Shown piece by piece: positions 11,803-23,631 of a stretch of 64,000 bases of DNA. Numbering within the stretch: position 1 is the first letter of the stretch; every line of letters starts with the position of its first letter. The translations under genes and the position numbers were made by a program. The notes under the pieces are model-generated. The model worked only from the letters and a program-made list of their open reading frames with translations. It made no database searches and was not told where the DNA came from. The DNA comes from Eucommia ulmoides (lineage: Eukaryota; Streptophyta; Magnoliopsida; Garryales; Eucommiaceae). The stretch is from positions 28,587,300 to 28,651,299 of the forward strand of contig CM028332.1 in the NCBI GenBank assembly GCA_016647705.1, read 5' to 3'.

Positions 11803-11820
11803 TCCCCGGCAACGGCGCCA
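11803..11820 (-). other. Element A primer-binding site (tRNA-Asp)
   Basis: The plus strand reads CCCCGGCAACGGCGCCA, identical to the 3' end of plant tRNA-Asp, so the minus strand carries the matching primer site, the type used by Athila-lineage elements. It lies six bases from the LTR. It is not a tRNA gene, since nothing else of a tRNA is present. Confidence 0.9.
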
Positions 11821-12773
11821 AAAACTTGGTAGCGCGTAAATTACGTCGCTACTTTCACCGCAAGTGTATGAGTCATGTGTTAGTATAATGGGAAGATTAG
11901 GGGTTGTCGTATCCATAGGGATTGGATTAGATCTTCGCTAAGTATCGCGATTGTCATAACCAAACTTTATTTAGGCGACTCAAATATATATTTTTATTTT
12001 ATACATAATATACTAAATTAATTAACTAAAATACTAATTAATGTAATATACAAATATTGACGTTTAAGGGAGTAAATTGTCTAGGGATTAACTTCGATCA
12101 CTTAAACATGTTCGTTTCAATCTAATTTATATTAACGACATTCATCATATCCTATAATCTCGATATTAAAATCTCATTCACTATTTCTTCCGAGTGTAAA
12201 GTAAATGAATATGTGACTTTGTGTTAACACCGTAGTCCCCCTTGAGTGTCTATACGATACTTGATCACATGAGTCTCGCCCCAACGTTACAGATTGCACA
12301 CTTTCTAACGCCTTCCCGGGCCATTAGATCATCGCGTTGTATTTAAACCCTAGTCCAAATTCGAAGTTACCTCTCTCGAGTGTCAAACCCCGTATTCTCA
12401 ATATATCTAAACAACCATATAAATGAATAAGAACGGTGAACACAATCGGATAAACATGAACAACCATTAACGAAATTTGATTTATTCAAACAACGTTTTC
12501 ATACACGAATTGCTCCCTAGACAATATATGTTTAGCTATACATGGCCATAACCCAATATACAACAATAAACAAGCTAAACATATACAAAACTATCAAATA
12601 AACTAAGAATAAAAGAGAGAAACAAGGAGACTAGCCGTTATCCGAAAAATCAACGCTAAAATCGCTCTGAGAACGTTTCATTTTCTTCGCGTTGTGATCT
12701 TCTCTTGGTTGATCAGCCTTGGAGCTTTCAATACACTCCCGAAAATGTTCCATTTGTTTGGGGAGAAGAGGAA

Positions 12774-12785
12774 ATATGTATATAA
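12774..12785 (-). promoter_or_regulatory. Putative LTR TATA box (element A)
   Basis: The minus strand reads CTTATATACATA about 380 bp from the LTR start. The equivalent at about 14414-14425 reads CCTATATATATC. Location within the LTR fits a U3 core promoter. Confidence 0.6.
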
Positions 12786-12834
12786 GATTCAAAATATCTC
12801 AAATATCCTAAAATATCGTAAAAGATCTGCTGTT

Positions 12835-12946
12835 GAACCGCTGTAACGGTGGGATCATGACTACAGCAGTGGAGCTCTCTATTATTTGACCGCTGCAGCG
12901 GTGGATAATTCAGCAACTCTCTGTATTTTGACCGCTGCAGCGGTGA
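12835..12946. promoter_or_regulatory. GC-rich palindromic modules upstream of the LTR TATA box
   Basis: Four modules occur in 110 bp of otherwise AT-rich LTR. Two (12889-12902 and 12931-12944) are the perfect 14-bp palindrome ACCGCTGCAGCGGT. The same palindrome is at 17218-17231 and degenerate copies fill about 14470-14690. The spot 50-170 bp upstream of the TATA box suggests enhancer modules; no binding factor is known to me. Confidence 0.6.
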
Positions 12947-13848
12947 ATGCAGGTCCTGAATATTATCCGTTTTGTTATTTTTCTCCACCATTCTTTCACC
13001 GACTTGTTCTTTTATAAACCATTTTCATCCACTTTCACCCCAAATACCTAATTTATAACAAAAACAAATAAAAACATATTAAAATATAATAAAATGCTAT
13101 AAAAATACTTGAAAACTACCAAAATCAGCTTGAAAATATATAGACAAATTACACCTATCGAATACCCCCAAAATAAAAAAAATTCTAGCCCTCGAGCAAA
13201 ACACTGACACAAAAATAAAAAACACAACTAAACTAATAGAAAAAATAAATATGAATAAAAACACAAACAATGGCATGTGAGTATTGAATTCAACTATTTT
13301 GACAAAAATATTTTTCCCTCAACAACCCCCCAATCATATCGAGTTGAGGAGTAAAACGCACCATGTGATGTTCTAGAGTTTCGACATTCAATAATGGTAA
13401 ACGCCATTCTAGATCCTTTCAACGTATGTGTGCGAAACTCAATAATATAACTATCCAACAATTGGATTGGATTATCCACTAGCGAAGCTCAAGACTTAAA
13501 CCGATAAAGGATTAGGATATCCATATGCCTGACTGGGTTCCATTCTCCACTAATGTGGGTTTGGAAGTTCAACAAGATCAATAGGACTTGGTTCAGTTTG
13601 GAACATAACCAAGGGTATATCCAGAATATAAAACAGGTTAACGTCGTTAACGTAACGATACCTAAAGCACAACACTTGGCACACAATAACTCTCGAACCC
13701 CCACAGATTAATTTGAAACAACCTTGAGCATACATTTAAGAAAAATGACAAGTGAGTACCCGAATATCAAATTAATCAAAAGTTCGCCCTAAACCTAACC
13801 ACTCACTTCAAGTAGCATACATGAATGCTAACTTGATTCACTTGAGTG

Positions 13849-14896
13849 TAAAATGAATGGATATGTGACTTCATGTCAATGCCGAAGTCCCCCTCGAGCG
13901 TCTATACGACACTTGGTCACATGAGTCTTGCCCCAACCTCACGGATTGCATACTTTCTAATGCTCTCCCGGGTCATTAGATCATCATGTTGTGTTTAAAT
14001 CCTAGTCTAAATCCAGGGTTATCTCTCCTGAGTGTCAAATAATGTATTCTCAATATATAATGAAGAAGAACGGTAAACACAATCGGATAAACATGAAGAA
14101 CCATTAACGAAACATTTGATTTATTCAAACAACGTTTTCATACACGAATCGCTCGCTAGACAATATATGTTTAGCTATACATGGCCTTAACCTAATATAC
14201 AGCAATAAACAAGCTAAACATATACAAAACTATCAACCAAACTAAGAATAAAAGAGAAAATGCGGAGATTAGCTGTTATCCGAAGAATCGACGCTAAAGC
14301 TACTCTGAGAACGTTTCCTCTTCTTCGCGTTGTGATCTTATCTTGGTTGATTAGCCTTGGATCTCTTAAGACACTCCCGAAAATGTTTCTTTTGTTTTAG
14401 GGAGAAGAGGGAAGATATATATAGGATTCAAAATATCTCAAAATATCCTAAAATATCCTAACAGATCCGCTCCCGAACCATTGCAATGGTGGGATCACCG
14501 CTGCAGCGATGGGGATTTCAACAGCCTTCTACCAGATGACCGTTGTAGTAGTGGTTTCACCGGCGGTGGTTTATCTACTATAGTGGTGGATCTCTCTGCA
14601 TTTTGACCGCTGTAGCGGTGGTTTCATCGCTGCAGCAATAGAGAATTCAATAACTCTTTGTATTTTGACCGCTGCAGGGATGGATACAGGTTCTGAATAT
14701 TGTCCATTTTGCTATTTTTCTCCACCGTTTTTCTACCGACTTGCTCATTTATGGACTGTTTTCGTACCTTTTCACCCCAAATACCTGATTTATAACAAAA
14801 ACAAATAAAAAATATTAAAACATAATAAAAAACTATAAAACTACTCAAAAACTATCAAAATTGACTTGGGAACATATAGATAAATTACACCTATCA
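13849..14896 (-). repeat. Truncated LTR inside element B
   Basis: Homologous to the LTR of A from its middle to its minus-strand start (ending ACACCTATCA on the plus strand) and lacking the part next to the primer site. It contains at least six degenerate GC-rich palindromic modules and a TATA-like motif. Confidence 0.8.
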
Positions 14897-16030
14897 GGTT
14901 GCCTCCAAAGAAGTGCTTGGTTTATTATCCTTGGCCTAACACAGAGAAGGGTTCGTCAAAGAGCGGCTTCCGACCATAGTATGTGTCATACAACACTACG
15001 TACAGGTCTCAGTTTAGAATGCGCTCAAGACTGATGAGATTTGGTATTATTTGACCCTTGTTCTTAACTTGACTTTTCACCGTCTCATGTGTGTTGGAAG
15101 CTTGAATGAACGGAGTTGGAAGTGGTGGAGGAAAAGCGAGCCACATTGGATTCTCATAGAAATATTTGACTTTGATCGGTGTTGGAATCACAACGTGGAT
15201 CTCAAACGGTGAAGATTTACAAGTGTTGTCTTGTGATTCTTTACCATCGATCAATTATTGGGTCTCCTCCTTATTAGAATCTTTATCATGGAACAAACCC
15301 AAGTTTCCACTTTTGTATCCAGTTCCTCATGGTGGCTTTCACGTTCGAATGAGACTTGTATGTCCCTCAGTGCCATCATTTCTGCCTCGGCCTCAATGTA
15401 GCAAATAAGTTGACTGATTTGTGTCTCAAGAGACTTTACAATCGTGTCGATTTCAGTGTAGATATTATCAAGTCGATCCCCATGCTCATTGAGACGATTT
15501 TACGTTTTCCTTAAGAACTTTTGAGTTTCCCTCATAAGAATAGCGAACATTTATTCCAGGGTGGGGGAAGACTCCACAAGTTGGTCTGATGTGTCAATCC
15601 ATGGTGCTGAAATGTTAGAATTATCCCCCAAGTTTTAGTGACTTGTTGAAAAATTCAAAATCTGATAGTCCATCTCGGCCATGTCTTCCAACGACAAATA
15701 GGCTTCATCTACGGGTAGGTCATAGAAAGAAGTGGTACCATTTTCTCCTTCCACCCATGTTTTCGTTGCGGTTTGTAACTCGTCGAGAAAATTCAGTAAT
15801 TGACACTCTCTTGGGAAATGATGATTCACGAACCGGAACAACAACTCTTTGCATCTATCCCAAGCATAATAAAACGACTCAGAATCTTGTTAAAAGAAAT
15901 GAAATAGCACTTGTTGATCTAACATCCTCAAGTACCTTGCAAGAAAAATAAAACTACAAAAACAATTTATAAACAAACTAAATGCCTAAATTAAAATCAA
16001 GTTACTTACTCACAATATCAACAACAATCT
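14897..16030 (-). pseudogene. Element B gag-like region
   Basis: The minus strand carries a capsid-like segment at 15635-15900, with residues AWDRCKELL, LDELQTATKTWV and DEAYLSLEDMA aligned by eye to the gag of Athila-type elements. A further open stretch at 15009-15254 shares EIH, P-P-I, MW and PNLISLERILN-type positions with the copy at 10761-11133. The frame end (GRKPLFDE) and the small hairpin at 14905-14920 follow. It is a decayed fossil with several breaks. Confidence 0.65.
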
Positions 16031-16039
16031 AAAAATCAA

Positions 16040-16057
16040 TCCTCGGCAACGACGCCA
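16040..16057 (-). other. Element B primer-binding site (tRNA-Asp)
   Basis: CCTCGGCAACGACGCCA on the plus strand, two differences from the tRNA-Asp 3' end. Confidence 0.85.
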
Positions 16058-16063
16058 AAAACT

Positions 16064-17437
16064 TGGTAGCGAAATATTACGTTGCTACTTTTATCACAAG
16101 TGTACGGGTCAAGTTTTAGTAGAGTAGGTAGAGTAGGGGTTGTCGTATCCATAAGGATTGGATTAAATTATCGTTGAGTACCACAATTATCATAACCTAA
16201 CTTTATCTAGGCGACTCAATTTATATTTTTGTTTTATAAATAATATACTAAACTAATTAACTAATTAAACTAATTAACCTAATATACTAATATTGATGTT
16301 TGAATTCCCGTAAATTGTCTAGGGATTAACTTCGTTCATTTAAATGCGTTCAATTCAATCTAGTTTACATTAATGGCATTCACATTATCCGACAATTTAG
16401 GTATCAAAATCTCACTCACTACCTCTATTGATTGTAAAATAAATGAATATGTGACTTCGCATCAACGCCAAAGTCCCCCTCGAGCGTCTATATTACACTT
16501 GGTCATATGGGTCTCTCCCTAACCTCACGGATTTCATATTTTCTAACACCCTCCCGAGTCATTAGATCGTCACGTTGTGTTTAAACCCTAGTCCGAATCC
16601 AGAGTTACCTCTCCTGAGTGTCAAACCCTATATTCTCAAACCAACCACAATACCATAACAAGCATACTATAATTGTAATAAAACGGTAAACACAATTGAA
16701 TACAAATGAACAATCGTTAACGAAACATCAATTTATACAAACAACATTTTCATGAAGTCAATCAAGCCCTAGACAATATATGTTTAGCTACTCATGGCCA
16801 TAACCACATATACAACAATAAACAAGCTAAACATAATCAAAACTATCAACCAAACTAAGAAATAAGAGAGAGAAACAAGGAGACTAGCCGTTATCCGAAG
16901 AACCGACACTAAAACCGCTTCAAGAACGTTTCCTCTTATTGGATTTGATGATCTTCTCTTGGTTGATAGTGTCTTGGAGCTCTCAAGACTTCCAAAAATT
17001 GTCCTAAGTGTTGTGGGCAAAGAGGTGTTATAATGGGATCCCAAAATATAAACAAAATATCCTAAAATATCTTAAAATATCTGGTGTCGGACCGCTACAG
17101 CTGTAGGGAAGTCAACAGTCTTTTTTGACTGGTGACCACTGTAGCAGTGGGAAGCACCAGTGCAACAGTAAGGTTCACCACTGCAGCGATGGAAAAACAG
17201 CAGCCCTCTACATTTTGACCGCTGCAGCGGTCGAGTTGCAGATGCTGGAATACCTTTTTTTGTACTTTTTCCACCGTTCTTCAACCGACTTACTCATTTA
17301 TGAACCGTTTTCGTCCCTTTTTCGCCCCAAACACTTGATTTATACATAAAACAAATAAAAACATATTAAAATGCTATCATAATACTCGAAAACTACTAAA
17401 ATCTGCTTCGAAATAAATAAATAAATTACACCTATCG
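16064..17437 (-). repeat. 5' LTR of element B
   Basis: About 1.37 kb, starting TGGTAGCG and ending ACACCTATCG on the plus strand. It has the primer site immediately to its left and a perfect GC-rich palindrome at 17218-17231. Confidence 0.85.
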
Positions 17438-17791
17438 ATTATACGATTAAAAACATAAAAATACAAAAAATCATTTGAACATAAAAAAAATATGGAAGTT
17501 AAAAAAACCATTTCAATGTAGGAATGAAAAAATGAAAATTTAGATAACTCAAAAAAAGGAAAAAAAACATGGGGAAAAAAACTAGGTCAAATCTTTAAGG
17601 AAAAAAAAAAAACAAACAATCACTGAAAAATTGTCCGTCGGCCAAATCTGGCCGACGACCAGCGTATCTTGGTGGAGATAACCCACAACATGCCGTCGAT
17701 GGCCAGATAGTGCCCAGATCTAGCTACGATGGTGAGATCTGGCCATGACGGTTAGATCTAGGCCGTCTCCCTGTAGATCTGGCTGGCGACA

Positions 17792-17792
<1 letters not shown>

Positions 17793-17853
<61 letters not shown>
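17793..17853. repeat. (TA)n(GA)n microsatellite
   Basis: TA repeats to about 17824, then GA repeats to about 17853. Confidence 0.95.
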
Positions 17854-17858
<5 letters not shown>

Positions 17859-18161
17859 AAAAAATAAGATGGTGATGACGTTGGGGGGTGGAAGTGTAGT
17901 GGAGACGGTGGACGCAAGGTGGCCGGTGCTGTTGGTGAAAGTGGTGGTGTTCCTCTAGAAACATTCTCCATCAAGTTGAAAAGCTCTAAGAGAGAAGTGG
18001 TGGTGTTCCTAAACCCTAGATTACACGTTTTGGGAAAAATATTTAGGTAGAATAAATTATTATTATTATTATTATAATATTTTGTTTTATTTGTTAAGGC
18101 TAATTTTGGTAGTTCATTTTTAATTTATAATTTTTTTTTATGTAAATGGGGTTTCGTCAAA

Positions 18162-18163
<2 letters not shown>

Positions 18164-18192
<29 letters not shown>
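18164..18192. repeat. (CAA)n microsatellite
   Basis: About nine CAA units. Confidence 0.95.
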
Positions 18193-20254
18193 TTGGGCCT
18201 ATAGCCCATGTTAACTTAATTCTTAAAATCGGGGTTAAGTTCAATTATTCCTTTAAGTTTTTGATTTTGTTTGTCCAGATCTTGCTTCGGTTAGGCTAGA
18301 TCTACACTTTTTGCATGTTTGTTTCTAATCTGCTTTTATTTTTTGTTTTATTTCTAAAAATCTCATTCCATGTTGGCCCCTACCACCGCCATTGTCATGT
18401 TCGTTGACTCCCCTACCAACGAACAATCAAATTCCTTGCTGAAATAGCTCTCTTTCGTTGTTCATAACCGGCCACATATAGGTATCACCCCTCCTTTAAA
18501 ATTGCCCATAGACCGATCTGTTTTGGCCTGGATTTTGCTTTGTTTTGGTCCATTTGTCTTTCAATTTTTCCACATTGATAAATTATGGTTTCAATTTATA
18601 GAGAAATTAATTTGTATTTCAATTTCTATTTGCACTGATGGTGAGTGTCTTCTTTGTCCTGCAAACAAAATTGTAAGGCAAGTTAAGGACATTTGAGTAT
18701 TGGAAATCTTTAACTATATAGAACGAAGCGAAAACATAAGCCGAGTGTGTTGTTTCCATTAAATTATTTTTATTTTCATTTTTTGTTCAAGCCCGTTATC
18801 CATTGCCTTTTGTTTCAAACTTCCCACTTTGGAATGGACTAGAACTTGGGATTGGCATTTGGATTTGAATTTTAATAATTGTCGTTTTGCTAGTTTGTTT
18901 AGTTTTTTTATCGATTTAGTTTACTGTGTTTATGCGTGCTAATTAGATGATTAGATTAATTTATGGGTGTGGTTTTCACTTTCTTTTTATTTCCATTTCA
19001 CTAACTGTTGGCATAACTACTTATAAAAAAGACATTGATCATTTGTTTGTTTTTAACCTCCATACCTACTTGGAACAACTAATTTCTATTTACGGATTTT
19101 TTTTTTTTTTGTTCATGCTTTTACTTTTTGTTTTTGTTACGAATGTAATGCTTTAGAACCAACTTGAACTTGGGGTTGGGCACTTGAATTTAAGTTTTTA
19201 CTAATCATTTTTCTGTTTGTGTGTTTGTTTTTTGTCGATTTAGTTGAAACTAATTTCTAGTAATGAACTATATGTTTTTTTGGTTTCTAATTTCCGTTTT
19301 TGTGGCTAATTTCTTCTATTTTTCCATGCCTAGTTGATAATTTCATAATTTTTATTTTTTATAAGTTATGTTGAATGCGACAAAACTATGTTTCTGTTTT
19401 TAATTTTTGCTTATGTTTTCTAATTTTTGTTTTTCTATTTTTGTTTCTAACTTTTGTTTCTGTTTCTATTTATGATTTTTGTTTTTTAAATCATTATATG
19501 TTTCTAATAAATTGATTAGGACTACTTACCGTAATTGGTTAAAAGAAAAGAATTAATTTCACAAATTTAACAAATGTCTATTTTGGGATTCTATTTTTAC
19601 CTACTTTTATTTCAGTTCTATTATTTGTTTCAGGTTTTTTTCCAACAATTTGTTGATTTTTTTTTTTTCTTTTCATTTAGTTATTGATATCATTGGGTAG
19701 TATTTAAATGACAAAGTATTGATTTGAATTAATGTGGTGATTTTTTTTTATATATATATTTATAAACTAAAAAATTTGTATAGTACCTTTAGGTTTATTT
19801 TTAGTGAATGTGAATTATTGTTGCTTCATTATATTTATTTCAAAAGTTCTTTTTGTTTCTAATTTTGTGTTATTCATTTTCTAGTGGTGGATTATGATTT
19901 TTCTATTTCAAACATTTTCTTGCTCTTGCTTCGCTTACTGAGCTCATCTTCTGCTTGATTTGTTTTATCATTTTTTTTTTACAAATTGTTTGTGGAGTTT
20001 ACTCAAATGCCATTTCAATTATTGATGAAATGACAATGATAACTCACATGTCACTTTAATTATTGTGTAAGGAGTGGAATTTTGAATCCATTTATGGGAG
20101 TTTTTGTTTCCCTACATTTTCTTGAAGTGTTTTTAAGTATTTGTATTTGTAATGAGATTATTTCTTAATGAAACATACTAGTGCTCTTAGGCATGTTTTA
20201 GGCACCAATATTTTTATACCAGTATTTTGATTGTATGACTTTATTATTATCTAA

Positions 20255-20909
20255 TGTTGCCAGAAATTCTCAGCACGTGTAATAGCTCCGCACGTGTCGA
20301 AAACCTCTTCGCCTTCCTATGTAAACCTGCAAAACCGTGAGTTCTCAAGGAGGACATCGGTATAGTGTCGGCCAAAGAACCTCCTATGTGAGAATAAGTT
20401 GATCTAGTAATAAAAGGAGCTAATACGCAGATTGAATCATCCAAAATAAATTGTGATACCTTTTTCTTTATATAGGCTTGGTGATTCTTTGTTGTTTATA
20501 TTGGAGAGGTCGCCCATTACGTGATACGCTTCCAACGGCCTGGAAGATAACCATGATCTTCTCCTCATATCGTGGAAGAAATCTTCTGTAACGTACCCCA
20601 TTAATCATGGGCCGTTATAATTAATAGGTTATAACGCTCTTCAAGCGTAAGGGAGACGGGCACGATGGGCTGACCTATTCATTCTTTTGACCTGGACACC
20701 GTGGGTTTTGATCTGCCCACTAATAGGCCTTCTTATGAGGCTTGTTTAACCGGAGTAGTGGACTACTATAACCCTTATCCAAATGGGCTCATTATTCTCA
20801 GCCCATAAAATATATTGGGTCTGTTCGTCCTGGATTAGATTACTGATCCGATCCGACCCTTTAAGGTTCCACGCTTGTGCCAGTTGTGAGTTGGAATTTT
20901 TCCATATCA
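20255..20909 (-). repeat. 3' LTR of element E
   Basis: About 655 bp, paired with 43425-44078. It begins TGTTGCCAGAAATTC and ends CCATATCA on the plus strand. A purine tract on the minus strand (about 20912-20921) adjoins it as the polypurine tract. Confidence 0.85.
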
Positions 20910-21063
20910 TTTATCCTCCTGACTTTCGTCACAATTCAAGAGAAGAGATACGGAAGCTCACTTCCATTTTGTGTAAGTTCTCATCTTCCCCAAATCCTTT
21001 AGTTGCATTGCATTTTCTTCGCATTCTCTATTTCGATTGTTGCTTGTACTGTCCTAGGATGTC

Positions 21064-23281
21064 ATTGAGTCAATCTAATAGTCCTATCGAAGCTGGTTCG
21101 TCATCGAATCCCTTTATGGAGTGAATAACGATAGTTGAGGCTGCTCAACCCTCTAATCTCCCAAAAAATTGGGGTGATAATAGGGCAAGCAAGGTTCCAC
21201 AGGAATGACTTGGACCATTTAGGGAACAATACGGTATTTCTCCGTTTATGTCAATTAGTATTCCGTCTGAAAATGAACGTCCCTACGATGCCAAAGAGGA
21301 TGAAATATGCCTCTTTTTGTGGATGTTTGAGTATGAACTCATACTTCTCTTTACCCTATTTTTCGCAATATTTTTCGTCAATTAGAAATCATCCCTGCCC
21401 AGTTAACCCCAAATGGCTTTCACTAGATCATGGGTGTCATTACCCATGCACAAGCAAATGAAATATGTCTCTTTAGTGATACAATTAGGAGTATAGGATA
21501 CCATAAATTCCTCACCAATCTTGGGAGATATTACAACTCTTTCCCCAATAAATTTTCTTTTCTTACCGACCTTCCAGTTAAGGTGAGAGACTAGAAACAA
21601 TGATACCTTTTCTTTTCGGGTCATTAGGAGTTCTCTCCTGAAGAAGTAGGGCATCCCTCATTTGTGCCGAGGCGCTTCAACACCCCAAGTAATTTCCTTT
21701 GTTATTCCCTTAACAATCTGATTTCTTTGAAATTCTTGTTCAAATAGTTATGATGTCTGTTATGAGGTCTCTGGTACAAGTGAGAAAGCTTGCGAAAGTC
21801 TTGGCCTCATAGCCATAATCGAAAGGGAGTTGAGAAGGTTCCTAGTTCCAGCCGAGCGTTCTTACAAATTCCTTACTCATCACCCCTTCATAGGTGTAGG
21901 GTGATCTCAATGACCGTCCCAATAATTACAGAACCAACACCTGCCCCAATAAAAGTCAGTCAACCAATGCTTACTGCAAGAACGTCTACTGACTATGCCA
22001 TTGCAAAGCCTCCATCAGTCAATTGTCAACTTCCTCAAGTATCAGCTTCCAGACATGGGGCATCAAGTGGCCGAGGTATGTCCAAGCGATAAATGTGCCA
22101 GCTGATTGACAACGTTAGACCCTCAATCCTGGGCCGATTTGCAATTTTTTATGATGCTATCAAATTTTTGTACGAGAGGTCCTGGGACAAGGTCAAAGAG
22201 TTGACTGAAGGCCCCAATAAGGCTGAGTTGTTCAAGATGATTATCTGTGCTTTTCTTCAGGTAACCTCCATAATTTTTAACAAGTTTTCTATTCCTCCAA
22301 GATGTTTATTATTTCCTTACTGCTTGCCTTTTTATTGTAGTGTATCCACATGTCTTCTGTCATGGTTACCTGTGTTGATGATACAAATGAGCTAGATGCC
22401 CAACTCATACATCAGCTAACCGAGTTCAGCAAGCTAAAAGAAAAAATTCGCGCCTTGGAAGAGTAGAAACTTAGCTTGGAGACAAACCTAGCACTGATGA
22501 GGTCTTCTCAAGAAAGGTTTGAGATGGTGTTGCGCTCTGTTAATGAGCAAAGAGAAGCTTTGCAGAAAAGCAACGAGCTCTATTGCTTAGAGAACGACAG
22601 GCTTCAGGCGGAGAGTTTGGTGTTGATAGGGGATTTCTCATCTTTGAGAGATGATGTCCGCACTTTGAATGAGAAGATTAGCTCAGCTCTCTTGATAATT
22701 GATCAAAAGGATGTTGATCTCAAGGTTAAAGATTTTTCCCTTCAAGTTAAAGATGACGTACTTCAAGGAAAAGAGAATGTGCTCCAACAATTGCAGGCTG
22801 AGAGAGACCGTTTAATGGCTGAGCTAGAGTAGGAAAAGTTGAAGTCTACCGATCAAGTACAGAAGGTGGAGAGGTTAATGGCCGAGCTAGCAGCTAAAGT
22901 GAAAGAGTCTAAGCAGGAGATTAAAGACCTCTGGGTTGAATTTAAGAGCAGATCTGAAGAGCTCCAGAAGGTGGGCTTCACCTTTTGTCAGTAAAGAATG
23001 ATAGAGGAATATCCTGATCTAGATCTCTCTTTCTTGGACGACGAGCTAGTTGACGAGCTAGAGGGAGAAAATGCAGCTAATGAAGAGAAAGAAATCGGCG
23101 AAAAGGAAGAGATTGTGTTCGCACCAGCTGCTAAAGTCCATGCACAAAGCTCAGCCCCAATTTTGGCTGATTTGCCTTCCGCTAGCTCAGCCCAAGTCCT
23201 GGCCCAAGCTTTACCAGTTGATGTTACTGCCGTGCCGACGTCTGACCAGCCAAACATCACCGATCAAAGTGCCTATCTCTA
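21064..23281 (+). pseudogene. Opposite-strand gene 1 of element E (PF04195-like region plus coiled coil)
   Basis: This lies on the strand opposite to gag and pol, between pol and the 3' LTR. The first part, about 21115-21700, contains phrases such as SENERPYDAKEDEICLFLW and a Q-L-T-P-N-G stretch that resemble the family Pfam calls putative gypsy-type transposon (PF04195, from memory). The middle (22476-22832) is a strong heptad-like coiled coil rich in E, K, L and Q. The last part (22998-23281) is acidic, with YPDLDLSFLDDE. A short intron-like stretch lies between the first and middle parts. Opposite-strand genes are known in Tat/Retand elements (gene 23 of Grande is one). Function is unknown. 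The copy is broken. Confidence 0.6.
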
Positions 23282-23505
23282 AACTGTCATCCTGTCCTTT
23301 CAATTTCCTTTTTGACGTCTGTAATTAATTTTTTAGTAATAATAACTTTTTATCATCATAATCTGTTTTAAAACAGTAGCCGTCGTTTAATTCTTGAAAA
23401 TGCATTGTGATAATTGCGGTATGTTTTCTATCAGCATACGCCATTCATGTACTTAATGCACGCCTTTTTGACACTTCGATTTCTTCGCTCTCTTCAATTA
23501 TTTGG

Positions 23506-23515
23506 CTATTTAAAG
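23506..23515 (+). promoter_or_regulatory. Putative TATA box for opposite-strand gene 2
   Basis: CTATTTAAAG lies about 120 bp before the ATG at 23632, in a 350-bp gap between the two opposite-strand coding regions. Confidence 0.4.
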
Positions 23516-23631
23516 CAAGACCAAGCCTAGTTGTTTCTTCACAATTCCAAACTCTTGAGTTTCCTTTCTCTACTCTTGTATTCTTGACTTCTTTTTTTTT
23601 TTTTTTTTTTTTTTCCAAACCTTCTGCTATC

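Larger units (their letters stand above)
1..13160 (-). mobile_element. Element A: gag-only (TR-GAG-like) non-autonomous Ty3/gypsy element, partial
   Basis: Reading the minus strand, the 5' LTR is at 11827-13160, followed by a primer site matching the 3' end of plant tRNA-Asp, a gag-like region, and a long untranslated part that reaches the left window edge. By comparison with the homologous stretch at 13161-13848, the window begins roughly 120 bp inside the polypurine-tract end, so the 3' LTR lies just outside. No protease, reverse transcriptase or integrase is seen, which fits the TR-GAG class of non-autonomous elements. A 9.25 kb LARD splits it at 1503-10755. The gag-like region is decayed. 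The Athila/Tat assignment rests on the primer site and the capsid-like motif; the TR-GAG label is inference. Confidence 0.75.
11827..13160 (-). repeat. LTR of element A (tRNA-Asp-primed family)
   Basis: About 1.33 kb, homologous to 16064-17437 and the truncated copy at 13849-14896, and more distantly to the LTRs of C, D and H. It has a primer site on its left and a polypurine tract on its right (13161-13172), so it belongs to two element bodies at once, which indicates a recombined array. A TATA box and GC-rich palindromes lie in the upstream part on the minus strand. Confidence 0.88.
13161..17437 (-). mobile_element. Element B: rearranged gag-only element of the same family as A
   Basis: Minus-strand order is: 5' LTR 16064-17437, tRNA-Asp primer site, gag-like region to 14897, then a truncated LTR (13849-14896) where the distal internal region would be expected, then distal internal sequence 13161-13848 ending at a polypurine tract next to the LTR of A. 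An LTR insertion plus deletion, or unequal recombination between tandem copies, could give this arrangement. No pol is present. It is old and broken. Confidence 0.7.
17438..20254. other. Unassigned T-rich region with microsatellites
   Basis: No gene or element is recognised in these 2.8 kb. A GC-richer patch at about 17630-17780 repeats phrases around AGATCTGGCC. It is followed by (TA)n(GA)n at 17793-17853, a (TAT)n run near 18057-18075 and (CAA)n at about 18164-18192. From 18200 on, the plus strand is T-rich with degenerate repetition of TTTCTAATTTTTGTT-like phrases. Stretches near 18830-18905 and 19150-19225 resemble each other, suggesting an internal duplication. It could be intron or UTR debris of a lost gene or an unrecognised element. 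Confidence 0.5.

Noticed and set aside
11803-11820. tRNA-Asp gene
   Set aside because: Only the last 17 bases of a tRNA-Asp are matched, next to an LTR; this is a primer-binding site. The same applies at 16040, 28049 and 34267.
12835-12946. CRISPR-like repeat array
   Set aside because: Repeats are 14-bp palindromes at irregular spacing within LTRs of a plant genome, with copies at matching LTR positions.
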